In this document: positions 6,188-14,521 of the stretch, in pieces | How positions within the stretch are numbered: position 1 is the stretch's first letter | Layout: every line of letters starts with the position of its first letter | Assembly (NCBI GenBank): GCA_964497245.1 | Contig: CAZCCC010000016.1 | Location: 1 to 30,347 of the forward strand | Origin: CAZCCC01 sp964497245 | Lineage (GTDB): Bacteria; Patescibacteriota; Patescibacteriia; Buchananbacterales; UBA6539 | Direction: 5' to 3' | DNA length: 30,347 nucleotides | Position numbers and translations under genes: made by a program | The notes under the pieces: generated by a model | What the model saw: only the letters and a program-made list of their open reading frames with translations | What the model was told of the DNA's origin: nothing | Databases searched by the model: none

Positions 6188-7255
6188 TCACCTATTTAAT
6201 TTTCTGACAATGCCCTTATTTGCATCAACTTCAACAAAGTCGCCGTCTTTCAACAATTTAGTAGCCGTAACAGTACCAATAATACAAGGTTTTTTTAATT
6301 CTCTTGCTGTAATTGCCGCATGACAAAGTATGCCGCCTCCATCAGTAACAAATCCGGAAGCTTTTTTCATTAATAGCAAAAATTCCGGCCGCGTCATTCC
6401 GCTAACCAAAATTTCCCCTTTCTTAAAATTATTAACTTGCTGGGGGTCAAATACTATTCGCACCCTCCCCTTAACTTTTCCCGGATATGCTATATTACCT
6501 TTTATACTCCCTTTTTGTATTTTTTTATTAACAATTTTTTCAATTTCATTAACTTTATTACCGGTAAAAATTTTCATGCCCGAACTATCAAACAAGATGG
6601 CAGTTGATTTATAACGATCATTCAGAATACTTTTGTCAGGTAAACTTTTCTTATTAGCTAAAAATAAAGAAAATTCGTCATTAACGGTAGAAAGAATAAA
6701 ATTCGCATCAATTCCCGTTTTTTTGCTGCATATTTTTGCCAGCTCCCGCATAAAATCTTCTGATTTAGTAAAAACAGGTTCGGCATAAATCCTTGCTTTT
6801 TCTAATATTGGTAAATATTTTTTTAGAAGCTCTGGCTTTAAAAAATCTACAACAACTTTTACTTCTATATGCGATGGGTAATATTTATCAATTAATAAAT
6901 CCTGAAATTTATTATATTGTTTAATATTTATATCTTTACCAAAATGACTACGTGTAAAAATCAAAAAATCATCAGTTGCTTTTTTTAAATTACGACAAAT
7001 CGTCTCTATAAGTCCAGGGTCTGATTCAATTTTTTTCTCTAATTTTTTGGCAAAAATTTCTTTTATTGACTGCCTCTGGTAAGCCCAGCTTCTGCCTTTA
7101 TTCGATATAATGACTGTTTGATCAACATATTTATCAATTTCTTTGCTAAATGGTCGACGGCAGTAAAAATGACCAAAATAAGAAAAAGAAAGAATACTCC
7201 AGCTTCCCGCCCATTGAACAATCCAATCCGAATAATTAAAATCTTCAAGCTTCAT
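6188..7255 (-). CDS. PEP-utilising-enzyme mobile (phosphohistidine swivel) domain protein
   Basis: The C-terminal ~90 residues are the swivelling domain of PEP synthase, pyruvate phosphate dikinase and related phosphotransferases. The signature VTDGGGILCHAAITAREL carries the phospho-accepting His at about residue 312, followed by KKPCIIGT. The N-terminal ~260 residues resemble the helical linker region seen beside this domain in PEP-synthase-like and rifampin-phosphotransferase-like proteins; no ATP-grasp nucleotide domain and no PEP TIM barrel are recognisable. At 355 residues it cannot be a complete PEP synthase. It may act with a separate ATP-binding subunit elsewhere, or on an unknown substrate. 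It is 41 bp downstream of adoK and probably in its operon. Confidence 0.8.
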   Translation of the reverse strand: MKLEDFNYSDWIVQWAGSWSILSFSYFGHFYCRRPFSKEIDKYVDQTVIISNKGRSWAYQRQSIKEIFAKKLEKKIESDPGLIETICRNLKKATDDFLIFTRSHFGKDINIKQYNKFQDLLIDKYYPSHIEVKVVVDFLKPELLKKYLPILEKARIYAEPVFTKSEDFMRELAKICSKKTGIDANFILSTVNDEFSLFLANKKSLPDKSILNDRYKSTAILFDSSGMKIFTGNKVNEIEKIVNKKIQKGSIKGNIAYPGKVKGRVRIVFDPQQVNNFKKGEILVSGMTRPEFLLLMKKASGFVTDGGGILCHAAITARELKKPCIIGTVTATKLLKDGDFVEVDANKGIVRKLNR

Positions 7256-7296
7256 ATTTTAATTATTACTATAAAAATCTAAATTAGTTAATAATA

Positions 7297-8250
7297 TTAT
7301 AGTTCTTCTCCAAAATTTTGTCGATACCTCTTTTTAAATTCCAGCCAAGTAAACCGATGCGTCTGCGTGCCGTATTTTTCCACGGTGTAGACAGAAACTA
7401 ACCCAGCTAATCTACCGACCTTATCTAACGGCCAACCTTTCAGCAAGCCAAAAATCAAACCGGCCCGATATGCATCTCCCGCTCCGGTTGGATCTGAAGT
7501 ATTTTTTGGCTTGGCCGATGGAATTTTATAAACTTTATTTCCTTGCTTTATTATTGAACCTTTCTCACCCAACGTAGTCACTAAAATTTCAGTCTTTTTT
7601 GCTAAATCACCATTTTTCCAGCCGGTTTTTTTGCTGATTAAACTTATTTCATAATCATTGCCAATTAAAACTTTGCAACCTGAAATTGCCTGTTTAAGCT
7701 GCTGGCCTGAAAGTGAAGTTGTTTGTTGACCCGGATCAAAAATATATGAAGTTTTTGTCTGTTTAAAAAGTTTTGGTAACTTCACCATATCTATTGGGTT
7801 TTGAGGTGAAATAATAGCCAAATTAGCTTTTAGCTTATAGCTGTTGTTAATTTTTAACTTTGAGGTAATTGGCTGCAACATAGCACCTGGATAAAAACCA
7901 GTGATTTGACTATCAGCCTGATCGGTAATAATATATGCGCTTGCAGTTTGTTGACCCGATAAAATTCTAATTTTGGAAATATCAATTTTATTTTTTTTTA
8001 GCCAAGCTTCATATAAAACAAAATCTTTCACTCCAACATTTGCTAAAATTTTTGGGCTTAATCTCAACAAAGAAAGATTATAGGCAATATTGCCGGCAGT
8101 TCCACCAAAACTTTCTTTTAAATTATTAATAAAAAAAGAAACATTCAAAATATGAATTTTATCCGGCAGAATATTATCCTTGAAATATCCGGGGAAATTC
8201 ATTATACGATCGTAGGCAATAGATCCGGTAACTAATATTTCTTGTTTCAT
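7297..8250 (-). CDS. adoK: Adenosine kinase, PfkB family (mycobacterial AdoK type)
   Basis: A ribokinase-fold kinase whose conserved segments closely follow Mycobacterium tuberculosis adenosine kinase as I recall it: TGSIAYDRIMNFPGYF at the N terminus, FGGTAGNIAYNLSLL (~48-62), GFYPGAM (~118-124), FDPGQQ (~171-176), NDYEISL (~198-204) and the anion-hole/catalytic motif DPTGAGDAYRAG (~253-264) with the catalytic Asp. The length of 317 residues is normal. It would convert adenosine to AMP, which both salvages purine and removes the product of AhcY encoded downstream. A related PfkB nucleoside kinase is possible, but the FYPGAM and NDYE motifs favour adenosine. Confidence 0.8.
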   Translation of the reverse strand: MKQEILVTGSIAYDRIMNFPGYFKDNILPDKIHILNVSFFINNLKESFGGTAGNIAYNLSLLRLSPKILANVGVKDFVLYEAWLKKNKIDISKIRILSGQQTASAYIITDQADSQITGFYPGAMLQPITSKLKINNSYKLKANLAIISPQNPIDMVKLPKLFKQTKTSYIFDPGQQTTSLSGQQLKQAISGCKVLIGNDYEISLISKKTGWKNGDLAKKTEILVTTLGEKGSIIKQGNKVYKIPSAKPKNTSDPTGAGDAYRAGLIFGLLKGWPLDKVGRLAGLVSVYTVEKYGTQTHRFTWLEFKKRYRQNFGEEL

Positions 8251-8382
8251 AAATTATTTTTAGTTAGTACAGCCTACCCTTAATAGGTCCAAGAATCACA
8301 AAAACTCGCTTATGCAAATATTTATATTTTTATGCTGGCGAAATTTGCTTTCATTTGCTTATTATAATCCTAAAATAGAATA

Positions 8383-8419
8383 AAAACAAGCCGAGGTATT
8401 TCTGTCCCGGTCTTGTTTT
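8383..8419 (-). terminator. Intrinsic terminator downstream of glnA
   Basis: AAAACAAG (8383-8390) and CTTGTTTT (8412-8419) pair, with a further short CG-rich pairing inside, and on the minus strand the stem runs into TTTTTATT. It separates glnA from adoK. Confidence 0.75.
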
Positions 8420-8455
8420 AATATCTTAATTTTTTATTTTCTTAATTTCTTATTT

Positions 8456-9781
8456 TTACAAATTCAAATATCTTTTCAGCTCTCTTGATGTTACTTCGGT
8501 TCTTTGTTCATCAATCTCCATGCATTTGGCATTAATAAACCTGTCCAATGTATGCTTGGTGATAGAATTTACAATTACTTCATCCTTACTCAATTCATCA
8601 ATTGCTTCCTGAAGAGAACCGGGCAGACTAAAAATTTCCAATTCTTGCTTTCTGCTACCGTCTAAATGATAGATATCTTCTTCAACTGCTTTGGCCAACG
8701 TAATATCATTTTTAATCCCGTCTAAGCCGGCTTCTAATATTGCCGCAAAGGCTAAATAAGGATTACAAGAAGGATCGGGCGACCGAAGCTCAACTCTGGT
8801 TGATTGCTCGCGACCGGGAGTAAAGCGCGGTATTCTGATAAGCGCCGAACGATTCATCTGAGCCCAACAGATGTTGACTGGAGCTTCATAACCCGGAATC
8901 AATCTTTTGAAAGAATTGGTAGTTGGATTGGTTAAAGCGGTAAAGCCTCGGCTGTGTTTCAATAATCCGGCAATAAACTGATAGGCAATCTTTGAAAGCT
9001 TATAGCCATTATTATCTTCATAAAACAAATTATTGCCTTTCGAATCAAATAAACTCAAGTGAACGTGCATGCCGGATCCATTTATGCCGGCAAACGGCTT
9101 TGGCATAAAAGTTGCATTAACACCATAGCCTTGGGCAATCGCCTTGATTGTAGTTTTTAAAGTAATAATATTGTCTGCTGTGTTCAAGGCATCAGCATAG
9201 CGAAAATCTATTTCATGCTGTCCGGGTGCAACTTCGTGGTGCCCGGCTTCAATATTTATGTTTAACTCAGATGAAGCATTTATAACATCTTCGCGAATTT
9301 TTGAAGCAATATCAAAAGGTGAAAAATCAAAATAGCCACCATAGTCATGAGGTACCGGAGTTAGATTACTGTCTTTTTGCAGTAGAAAAAATTCAAGTTC
9401 GGCACCAACATTTAAAATATATCCCTTTTCTTCTGCCTTTTTCATTGCTTGCCGTAAAATATAACGAGGGTCGCCACTAAACGGTTTTAAATCAGGCCCA
9501 TAAACATCACATATTATTCTGGCTGCTTTATTTTCTTTTGTGCTCCATGGTAAAGTGCAATATGTTTTTACATCAGGCATCAACAACTGATCACTCTCCG
9601 CGATTCTGGCAAACCCTTCAATTGATGAGCCGTCAAACCAAATTCCTTTTTCCAATGCCCCTGGCAGCTGTTCGGTGGGAATAACCACATCTTTTGGTAC
9701 ACCCAATATGTCTGTGAACTGCAAATGAATGTATTTAATATTGTCTTTATTTACTTTCTCTAGAAGTTTTTCTTTGGTCAT
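8456..9781 (-). CDS. glnA: Glutamine synthetase, type I (alpha form)
   Basis: Makes glutamine from glutamate, ammonia and ATP; the cytoplasmic enzyme is a dodecamer. The 441-residue protein has the beta-grasp start TDILGVPKDVVIP, the latch WFDGSSIEGFARI, the metal-site strands GAELEFFLL and EAGHHEVAPGQHEIDFRY, NGSGMHVHLSL, and the glutamate flap/ATP region NRSALIRIPRFTPG followed by RVELRSPDPSCNPYLAFA. It lacks the 25-residue insertion and the Tyr adenylylation site of the enterobacterial beta form, so it belongs to the alpha type of Firmicutes and others, which is not controlled by adenylylation. Control instead seems to lie in its leader, and the gene upstream encodes an ANTAR RNA-binding protein. 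Confidence 0.97.
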   Translation of the reverse strand: MTKEKLLEKVNKDNIKYIHLQFTDILGVPKDVVIPTEQLPGALEKGIWFDGSSIEGFARIAESDQLLMPDVKTYCTLPWSTKENKAARIICDVYGPDLKPFSGDPRYILRQAMKKAEEKGYILNVGAELEFFLLQKDSNLTPVPHDYGGYFDFSPFDIASKIREDVINASSELNINIEAGHHEVAPGQHEIDFRYADALNTADNIITLKTTIKAIAQGYGVNATFMPKPFAGINGSGMHVHLSLFDSKGNNLFYEDNNGYKLSKIAYQFIAGLLKHSRGFTALTNPTTNSFKRLIPGYEAPVNICWAQMNRSALIRIPRFTPGREQSTRVELRSPDPSCNPYLAFAAILEAGLDGIKNDITLAKAVEEDIYHLDGSRKQELEIFSLPGSLQEAIDELSKDEVIVNSITKHTLDRFINAKCMEIDEQRTEVTSRELKRYLNL

Positions 9782-9806
9782 ACAGATTTATAAAATTTAT
9801 AAAATT

Positions 9807-9868
9807 AAAAAAGGCGTCAAAATTTATTGGACGTCTTTGTCTGGACTTATTTGGCACGCCTTTGTGCC
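9807..9868 (-). promoter_or_regulatory. glnA leader: tandem ANTAR-type hairpins overlapping a terminator
   Basis: On the minus strand hairpin 1 is GGCAC-AAAGGC-GTGCC (9868-9853). After 11 bases, hairpin 2 is GAC-AAAGAC-GTC (9841-9830). Both loops are six bases with A at position 1 and G at position 4, the pattern recognised by ANTAR domains. The loop and right arm of hairpin 2, AAAGACGTC (9838-9830), can instead pair with GACGCCTTT (9818-9810; one A-C mismatch), which runs into T's at 9812-9807 and makes an intrinsic terminator. The two folds exclude each other, as in known ANTAR antiterminators. Weak point: stem 2 has only three clear pairs. Confidence 0.7.
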
Positions 9869-9884
9869 TTTTCTTAACAAAATA

Positions 9885-9913
9885 AATATATCATACGTCT
9901 AAAAAAAACTCAA
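9885..9913 (-). promoter_or_regulatory. Promoter of the glnA leader
   Basis: TTGAGT (9908-9913), a 17-base spacer and TATATT (9885-9890) on the minus strand. Transcription would start near 9878, just before hairpin 1, leaving a leader of about 97 bases, so glnA has its own start site after the ANTAR gene and every transcript must pass the leader terminator. Confidence 0.7.
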
Positions 9914-9945
9914 GCCTTAAATGTGGATATCTCAAATCTTAAAAA

Positions 9946-10650
9946 CTAAACAATAACTTCTAAAGCCAAAATAACGGCCTCTGCCACTTCTTTTAGTGAT
10001 TTGCGCCTGTCCATGCTTTTTTTAACCAGCATTTTATGAGCCTGCTCTTCGGTAAACTTATTTTGCTTTATTAAAATCGCTTTTGCCTTATTTACAAGTT
10101 TTTGCGTTTCCAAAGCATCTTTTAAAATATTGGTCTCGGAAATTAAGCGTGAAACTTCCAAAATTCCGCCCAGCTGCTTGCCGATTATTTCCAAAAATTT
10201 TATATCTTTTTTAGAATATTTTTTTGATTTTTTGTGCTGGACATTTATAACTCCGATTACGCTGTTTTTAAAAATTATCGGTACTGACAAAAATCCCTCA
10301 AATTTATCTTCGGGAAGATTTGAAAATAATTTAAATCTCTTATCATTATAGGCTTTGCTGGAAATTGCAACCGTTTTTTTGGTTTCCGCCACCCAGCCGG
10401 TAATCCCCTCACCGACTTTCATTTTTATCTTTGCCAAATTAGAATGATGGGGTTTTTGAGAAGCCTTTAAAATCACTTCATCTCCGGAAATCAAATAAAT
10501 AAAACAGGAATCAGCTTTGGTAATTTTGCCTATAATTTTAGCAATGTTATTCAAAATTTCTTTCAAATCAAAGCCATTGCCTATCGTATCAATAATCTCT
10601 TGCAGAATTGCAAGCCTATTTTTTAAATTAGAATCATTATTTTTTGCCAT
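9946..10650 (-). CDS. GAF-ANTAR RNA-binding antitermination regulator
   Basis: The 234-residue protein (from MAKNNDSNLK) has a GAF sensory domain at about 25-165, including VGEGITGWVAETKKTVAI and FLSVPIIFKNSVIGVINVQH, and a C-terminal ANTAR domain at about 176-230: LKDALETQKLVNKAKAIL, then FTEEQAHKMLVKKSMDRRKS and LKEVAEAVI. ANTAR domains bind tandem hairpins in leader RNA and prevent termination. There is no receiver domain, so activity is probably set by a ligand or partner of the GAF domain. The start at 10650 is chosen because the longer ORF (from 10698) overlaps the upstream epimerase gene. Its nearest target is the glnA leader beginning about 70 bp downstream. Confidence 0.92.
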   Translation of the reverse strand: MAKNNDSNLKNRLAILQEIIDTIGNGFDLKEILNNIAKIIGKITKADSCFIYLISGDEVILKASQKPHHSNLAKIKMKVGEGITGWVAETKKTVAISSKAYNDKRFKLFSNLPEDKFEGFLSVPIIFKNSVIGVINVQHKKSKKYSKKDIKFLEIIGKQLGGILEVSRLISETNILKDALETQKLVNKAKAILIKQNKFTEEQAHKMLVKKSMDRRKSLKEVAEAVILALEVIV

Positions 10651-10663
10651 GAATATAAAATTA

Positions 10664-11569
10664 TTATATTTTACTGAACCATTCGGTTGTTTTCTCAATT
10701 CCTTCTTTTAGACTGATATAAGGAGTCCAACCCAATAATTCTTTAGCTTTTGAATTATCAGCCAAGGTGTCATGGGGCTCAATTTTCGGTGATAAATTCT
10801 CTTTATCACCACCTAGTCTTTTGGCAATCTCATTGACCGAATAATTGTTTCCCGCTCCGATATTTATCACTTCGCCTTTGCCAACTTTAGTGCTTTGGCT
10901 GGCTGAAATATTTGCCGAAACCACGTCGGAAACAAAAGTAAAATCACGAGTCTGGGTTCCGTCTCCCCAAATAGTCATTTTTTTACCTTCCTTTTTCTGC
11001 CTCAAAAATACCGCAATAACAGTAACATAAGCCCCTTCAAAAGCCATGCGCGGCCCATATACATTAAAATAACGCAAGCTGACCGTTTCCAAGCCATAAA
11101 GCAGGGAAAATAAATGAGCGTAATGTTCGCCGACATATTTATGAAGGCCGTATGGGCTCATTGGCATCGGCAAAAAATTTTCCCTTAAGGGCAAAGTTTG
11201 CGTATCACCATAAGCTGAAGAAGAAGCTGAGTAAATAAATCTTTTTACCTTAGCATCTCTGGCAGCCAATAAAACATTCAGGGTACCATTAATATTGGCA
11301 TTATGACTTTCAATCGGGTTTTCAATAGACCACTGGACTCTTGGCAAAGCGGCAAGATGAAAAACATAATCAATACCAACAAAATGAGGTTTGATTTCAT
11401 CCAAGTTGGTAATATCGGCCTGGACAAATTTTGCTTTTGGGTTAATGTTTTCTTTTTTTCCGGTTGAAAGATTATCAAGCACTAAAACTTCATTTCCCTG
11501 ATTTATAAGTTCATCCACTAAATTAGAGCCAATAAACCCCGCACCACCGGTTACAAGTGTTTTACTCAT
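10664..11569 (-). CDS. NAD-dependent nucleotide-sugar epimerase (GalE/WbpP-like)
   Basis: Extended short-chain dehydrogenase. The NAD-binding motif GGAGFIGSNLVDEL is at the N terminus, the catalytic Ser region SASSSAYGD and the YGLHKYVGEHY motif (YxxxK) follow, then RYFNVYGPRM and the nucleotide-sugar-binding C-terminal half. The stretch ending LNVLLAARDAKVKRFIYSAS resembles UDP-GlcNAc/UDP-Glc 4-epimerases of the WbpP group. It should interconvert UDP-hexoses or their N-acetyl forms for surface polysaccharide. It is about 50 bp downstream of the UDP-glucuronate decarboxylase gene. The exact substrate cannot be read from sequence. Confidence 0.88.
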   Translation of the reverse strand: MSKTLVTGGAGFIGSNLVDELINQGNEVLVLDNLSTGKKENINPKAKFVQADITNLDEIKPHFVGIDYVFHLAALPRVQWSIENPIESHNANINGTLNVLLAARDAKVKRFIYSASSSAYGDTQTLPLRENFLPMPMSPYGLHKYVGEHYAHLFSLLYGLETVSLRYFNVYGPRMAFEGAYVTVIAVFLRQKKEGKKMTIWGDGTQTRDFTFVSDVVSANISASQSTKVGKGEVINIGAGNNYSVNEIAKRLGGDKENLSPKIEPHDTLADNSKAKELLGWTPYISLKEGIEKTTEWFSKI

Positions 11570-11619
11570 ATAAATTTTATTATTAGATTTAATTTCTTAA
11601 TTTATTAATTTCTTATTTT

Positions 11620-12558
11620 TTATTCATTTCTAATTACTTGCCTAAAATACTCAATCGTCTTTTCCAACCCTTCATTCAACTGAACTGTCGGCTGCCAGTC
11701 AAATTTTTGTTTTGCCAAATTAATATCGGGCTTTCTCTGTTTTGGGTCGTCCTGAGGTAAATCTTTATAAATAATTTCACTTTTACTTCCCGTTAAACCG
11801 ATTATTTTTTCAGCTAATTCTTTTATTGTAAATTCTTCGGGATTTCCTAAATTAACCGGTCCAGTCCAGCCGTCTGAATTCATCATTTTATAAAGACCTG
11901 ATACAAGGTCGGAAACATAGCAAAAAGACCTTGTTTGACTACCTTCACCATAAATAGTTATATCTTTTCCCTTCAAGGCCTGAACAATAAAATTGGACAC
12001 TACCCGACCGTCTTCCCAAGACATATTAGGGCCATAGGTATTAAAAATTCGCACAACTTTAATTGGAATTTTAGCCTCGCGGTGATAGTCAAAAAATAAA
12101 GTTTCCGCACAGCGCTTTCCTTCATCATAACAAGCTCTAGGACCAATTGGGTTAACATTGCCATTATAACTTTCCGGCTGAGGATGAATATCGGGATCAC
12201 CATAGACTTCTGAAGTTGAGGCTTGTAATACCTTTATCCCACCTAATTTTTTTGCCAAGTCCAAACAGTTAATTGCTCCCATTACATTTGTCCTAACTGT
12301 TTCAATTGGAGTTTTTTGATAATGAACCGGCGAAGCCGGACAGGCTAAATTATAAATTTGATCAACCTTTACTTCAAAAGGAACGGTAACGTCATGTTTT
12401 AAAAATTTAAAATTTGAATTATCTAAGAAAGGTTCAATATTTCTTTTTTGACCGGTAAAAAAATTATCCAGACAGATAACATGGTTATTTTGATCCAATA
12501 GATATTTACAGAGGTGCGAGCCGATGAATCCGGCTCCGCCGGTGACTAGAATTTTCAT
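11620..12558 (-). CDS. uxs: UDP-glucuronate decarboxylase (UDP-xylose synthase)
   Basis: Converts UDP-glucuronate to UDP-xylose with bound NAD. The sequence follows the family closely: GGAGFIGSHLCKYLL, DNFFTGQKRNIEPF, HDVTVPFEVKVDQIYNLACP, ASPVHYQKTPIETVRTNV, STSEVYGDP, then PRACYDEGKRCAETL (catalytic Tyr and Lys in YDEGK), RIFNTYGPNM and DGRVVSNFIVQAL. The 312-residue length is typical of the soluble bacterial form. It neighbours an epimerase and a broken methyltransferase on the same strand, forming a small sugar-modification cluster. UDP-xylose would be used for glycans or glycoproteins; the acceptor is unknown. Confidence 0.93.
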   Translation of the reverse strand: MKILVTGGAGFIGSHLCKYLLDQNNHVICLDNFFTGQKRNIEPFLDNSNFKFLKHDVTVPFEVKVDQIYNLACPASPVHYQKTPIETVRTNVMGAINCLDLAKKLGGIKVLQASTSEVYGDPDIHPQPESYNGNVNPIGPRACYDEGKRCAETLFFDYHREAKIPIKVVRIFNTYGPNMSWEDGRVVSNFIVQALKGKDITIYGEGSQTRSFCYVSDLVSGLYKMMNSDGWTGPVNLGNPEEFTIKELAEKIIGLTGSKSEIIYKDLPQDDPKQRKPDINLAKQKFDWQPTVQLNEGLEKTIEYFRQVIRNE

Positions 12559-12560
12559 AT

Positions 12561-13340
12561 TTATTTTTTTCTGATAATTAAGACATTTTTCACAAAAGGA
12601 GTTTTCGAATTAGAAGCTATTTCAATAGTAATATCTTCTCTCTTTTTTAATGACTTAATCACATGTCTAACATAAGACTCCAGTTTATTTAATTTCTTTT
12701 TCAAATTTCTGTTATATTTACCAAGAGAAATTCCCTTTTTTTCCATTTCATATTTAGCAAGAGAACTCGGAACATATTTATTTTTCTCTCTCATAGTATC
12801 ATGCAGATTACTGACTGGACTAATTCTAGCCTGACCGCTTGATTTTAAAACTCTAACAACTTCGTTAAAAAAATCTTCAACTTCTTGCTGAGATTCCGAA
12901 TATAATGGACAGCTACTACTAGCCACAACAATATCAACTGTCCCATCCTTAAAAGGCAATATTTCATTATTAGCTACGATTCTGTGGTCTGGCGGTGTAG
13001 ATATAATATTGTGCTCAGAACCAACTTCCACTCCTCTTGCCTTCATATATTATATTTCGGGATCTAAAATTTCATTACCTGGTAATGGCAACTTATCATA
13101 CAACATATCAACAGCATATGCTTTGTCGGAAATATTTTCCCTAAGAATTGTTGCAATGAAATCGCTGGATCCTGCACCTAAATCAACTATAACTTTACCC
13201 CTTAAATACTCTTTTAATTCAGCTTCTTCCAAATCGAAAATACGTCGATACTGCTCAAAACTTCTACCAGTCACTGGAACATTTTCGAATTGATACCTTA
13301 AACTTTCCGGCTCAAAGCGTAAATTTCCTTCTCTTTTCAT
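12561..13340 (-). pseudogene. SAM-dependent methyltransferase broken by an in-frame TAA
   Basis: Two pieces of one gene in the same frame. The upstream part (13340-13050) carries the SAM-binding motif I, VIVDLGAGSSDF. It ends DPEI, TAA (13052-13050), and after one Tyr codon the frame continues from an ATG at 13046 with MKARGVEVGSEHN, then NNEILPFKDGTVDIVVASSS and VVRVLKSSGQARISP, which are motifs II/III of a class I Rossmann methyltransferase. Joined, the parts make ~259 codons, a normal size. No ribosome-binding site precedes the second ATG, so a single nonsense change or sequencing error is more likely than two real genes. Its 3' end abuts uxs. Confidence 0.78.
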
Positions 13341-13413
13341 AAAATATTAATATATTAAGCGAAATTTGACTTTAATTTTTAATTTAAAATTTAGATATTA
13401 GATTTATCTAATG

Positions 13414-14518
13414 TTACTTATCTTGCTTACTAATGTATCTTAAATAACTTTCCACAAATCCGTCAAGTTCCCCATCCAAAATAGCCTGCGGGTCTACTGT
13501 CTCAAATTCAGTCCGATGGTCTTTGACCATCTTGTATGGCTGAAGGACATAAGAACGAATTTGGTTACCCCATTCAGCGGCCAAGACTTCTCCCTTGATT
13601 TTAGAAAGTTCTTCACCTTTAGCAGCTTCCTGAAGTTTTAGAAGCTTTGCTTGTAAAATTTTCATAGCGATCTTTTTGTTTTGCAGTTGCGATCTTTCGC
13701 TTTGGCATTTTATCATAATACCACTGGGTAAATGAGTAATTCTGACTGCTGAATCGGTTGTATTAACGCTTTGTCCACCATGACCGCCGGAGCGAAAAAC
13801 ATCAATTTTCAGATCCTCCGACTTAATCTCCAATTCCTCATTTTCCTCCAAAATTGGCATCACCTCAACCAAAGCAAAAGAAGTATGCCTCATTTTTTCA
13901 GCATCAAACGGCGAAATCCTAACCAAACGGTGAACACCGGCTTCAGACTTAAGGCTACCATACGCTAAATAACCAGTAGCTTCAACCATCACACTTTTTA
14001 CCCCTGCTTCCTGTCCCTTAGTCTCATCAATTAGACTGACGCTAAAGTTTTTTTTCTCACAATAGCGCAAAAGCATACGTAAAAGCATTTGAGCCCAATC
14101 CTGAGCCTCAATTCCGCCTGTACCGGCATGGACGGAGAAAATTGCATCACAATAATCATACTTACCGGAAAATAAAAAAAGTCTTTCAAGCTTTTCAAAT
14201 TTATCAATTAGTTTTTTTGATTCCCTTACTAAATCCTTCTTTAATGTCTTATCTTCTTCATAAGCAGCCACCTTGGCAATCTCTAAATTATCAACAGTCG
14301 CTTTTTGCAAATCCTGCCAATCTTTTATGTTTATTTTTAAGCTGTTTAACTTCTGTAAAACTGATTTAGCCCGACTTTGGTCTTGCCAAAAATCAGACGT
14401 ATTTATTTCTTTCTCTAATTTTTTTACTTCAACTTCCTGCCCATCAAGGTCAAAGTAACCTCCATGCGGCTGAAATTTTATTCTCCAACTCTTTTAATTT
14501 TTCAATTATTTCTTTCAT
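13414..14518 (-). CDS. prfB: Peptide chain release factor 2, expressed by programmed +1 frameshift
   Basis: RF2 ends translation at UGA and UAA. The SPF tripeptide that reads the stop codon is in VRISPFDAEKMRH, and the catalytic GGQ is in RSGGHGGQSVNTTDS. Zero-frame translation starts at ATG 14518 (MKEIIEKLKELENKISAAWRLL) and meets UGA at 14452-14450 as codon 23. A +1 shift there gives FDLDGQEVEVKKLEKEIN and the rest of the protein, about 367 residues in all. A plain start-to-stop reading finds only the 298-residue C-terminal part. The upstream gene ends 3 bp before this start. Confidence 0.96.
14449..14463 (-). other. prfB programmed +1 frameshift site
   Basis: On the minus strand GGAGG, TTA, CTT, TGA, C. 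This is the classical prfB arrangement: an internal Shine-Dalgarno three bases before the slippery CTT, then UGA followed by C. The ribosome slips from CUU to UUU, so RF2 level controls its own synthesis. Confidence 0.95.
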
Positions 14519-14521
14519 AAA

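Noticed and set aside
8251..8380. Structured RNA upstream of adoK
   Set aside because: Only a weak GCAAAT/ATTTGC pairing is visible; not enough to name an element.
9782..9945. Known glutamine-binding (glnA motif) riboswitch in the glnA leader
   Set aside because: The conserved bases of that motif as I recall them are absent; the tandem hexaloop hairpins and adjacent ANTAR gene explain the leader better.
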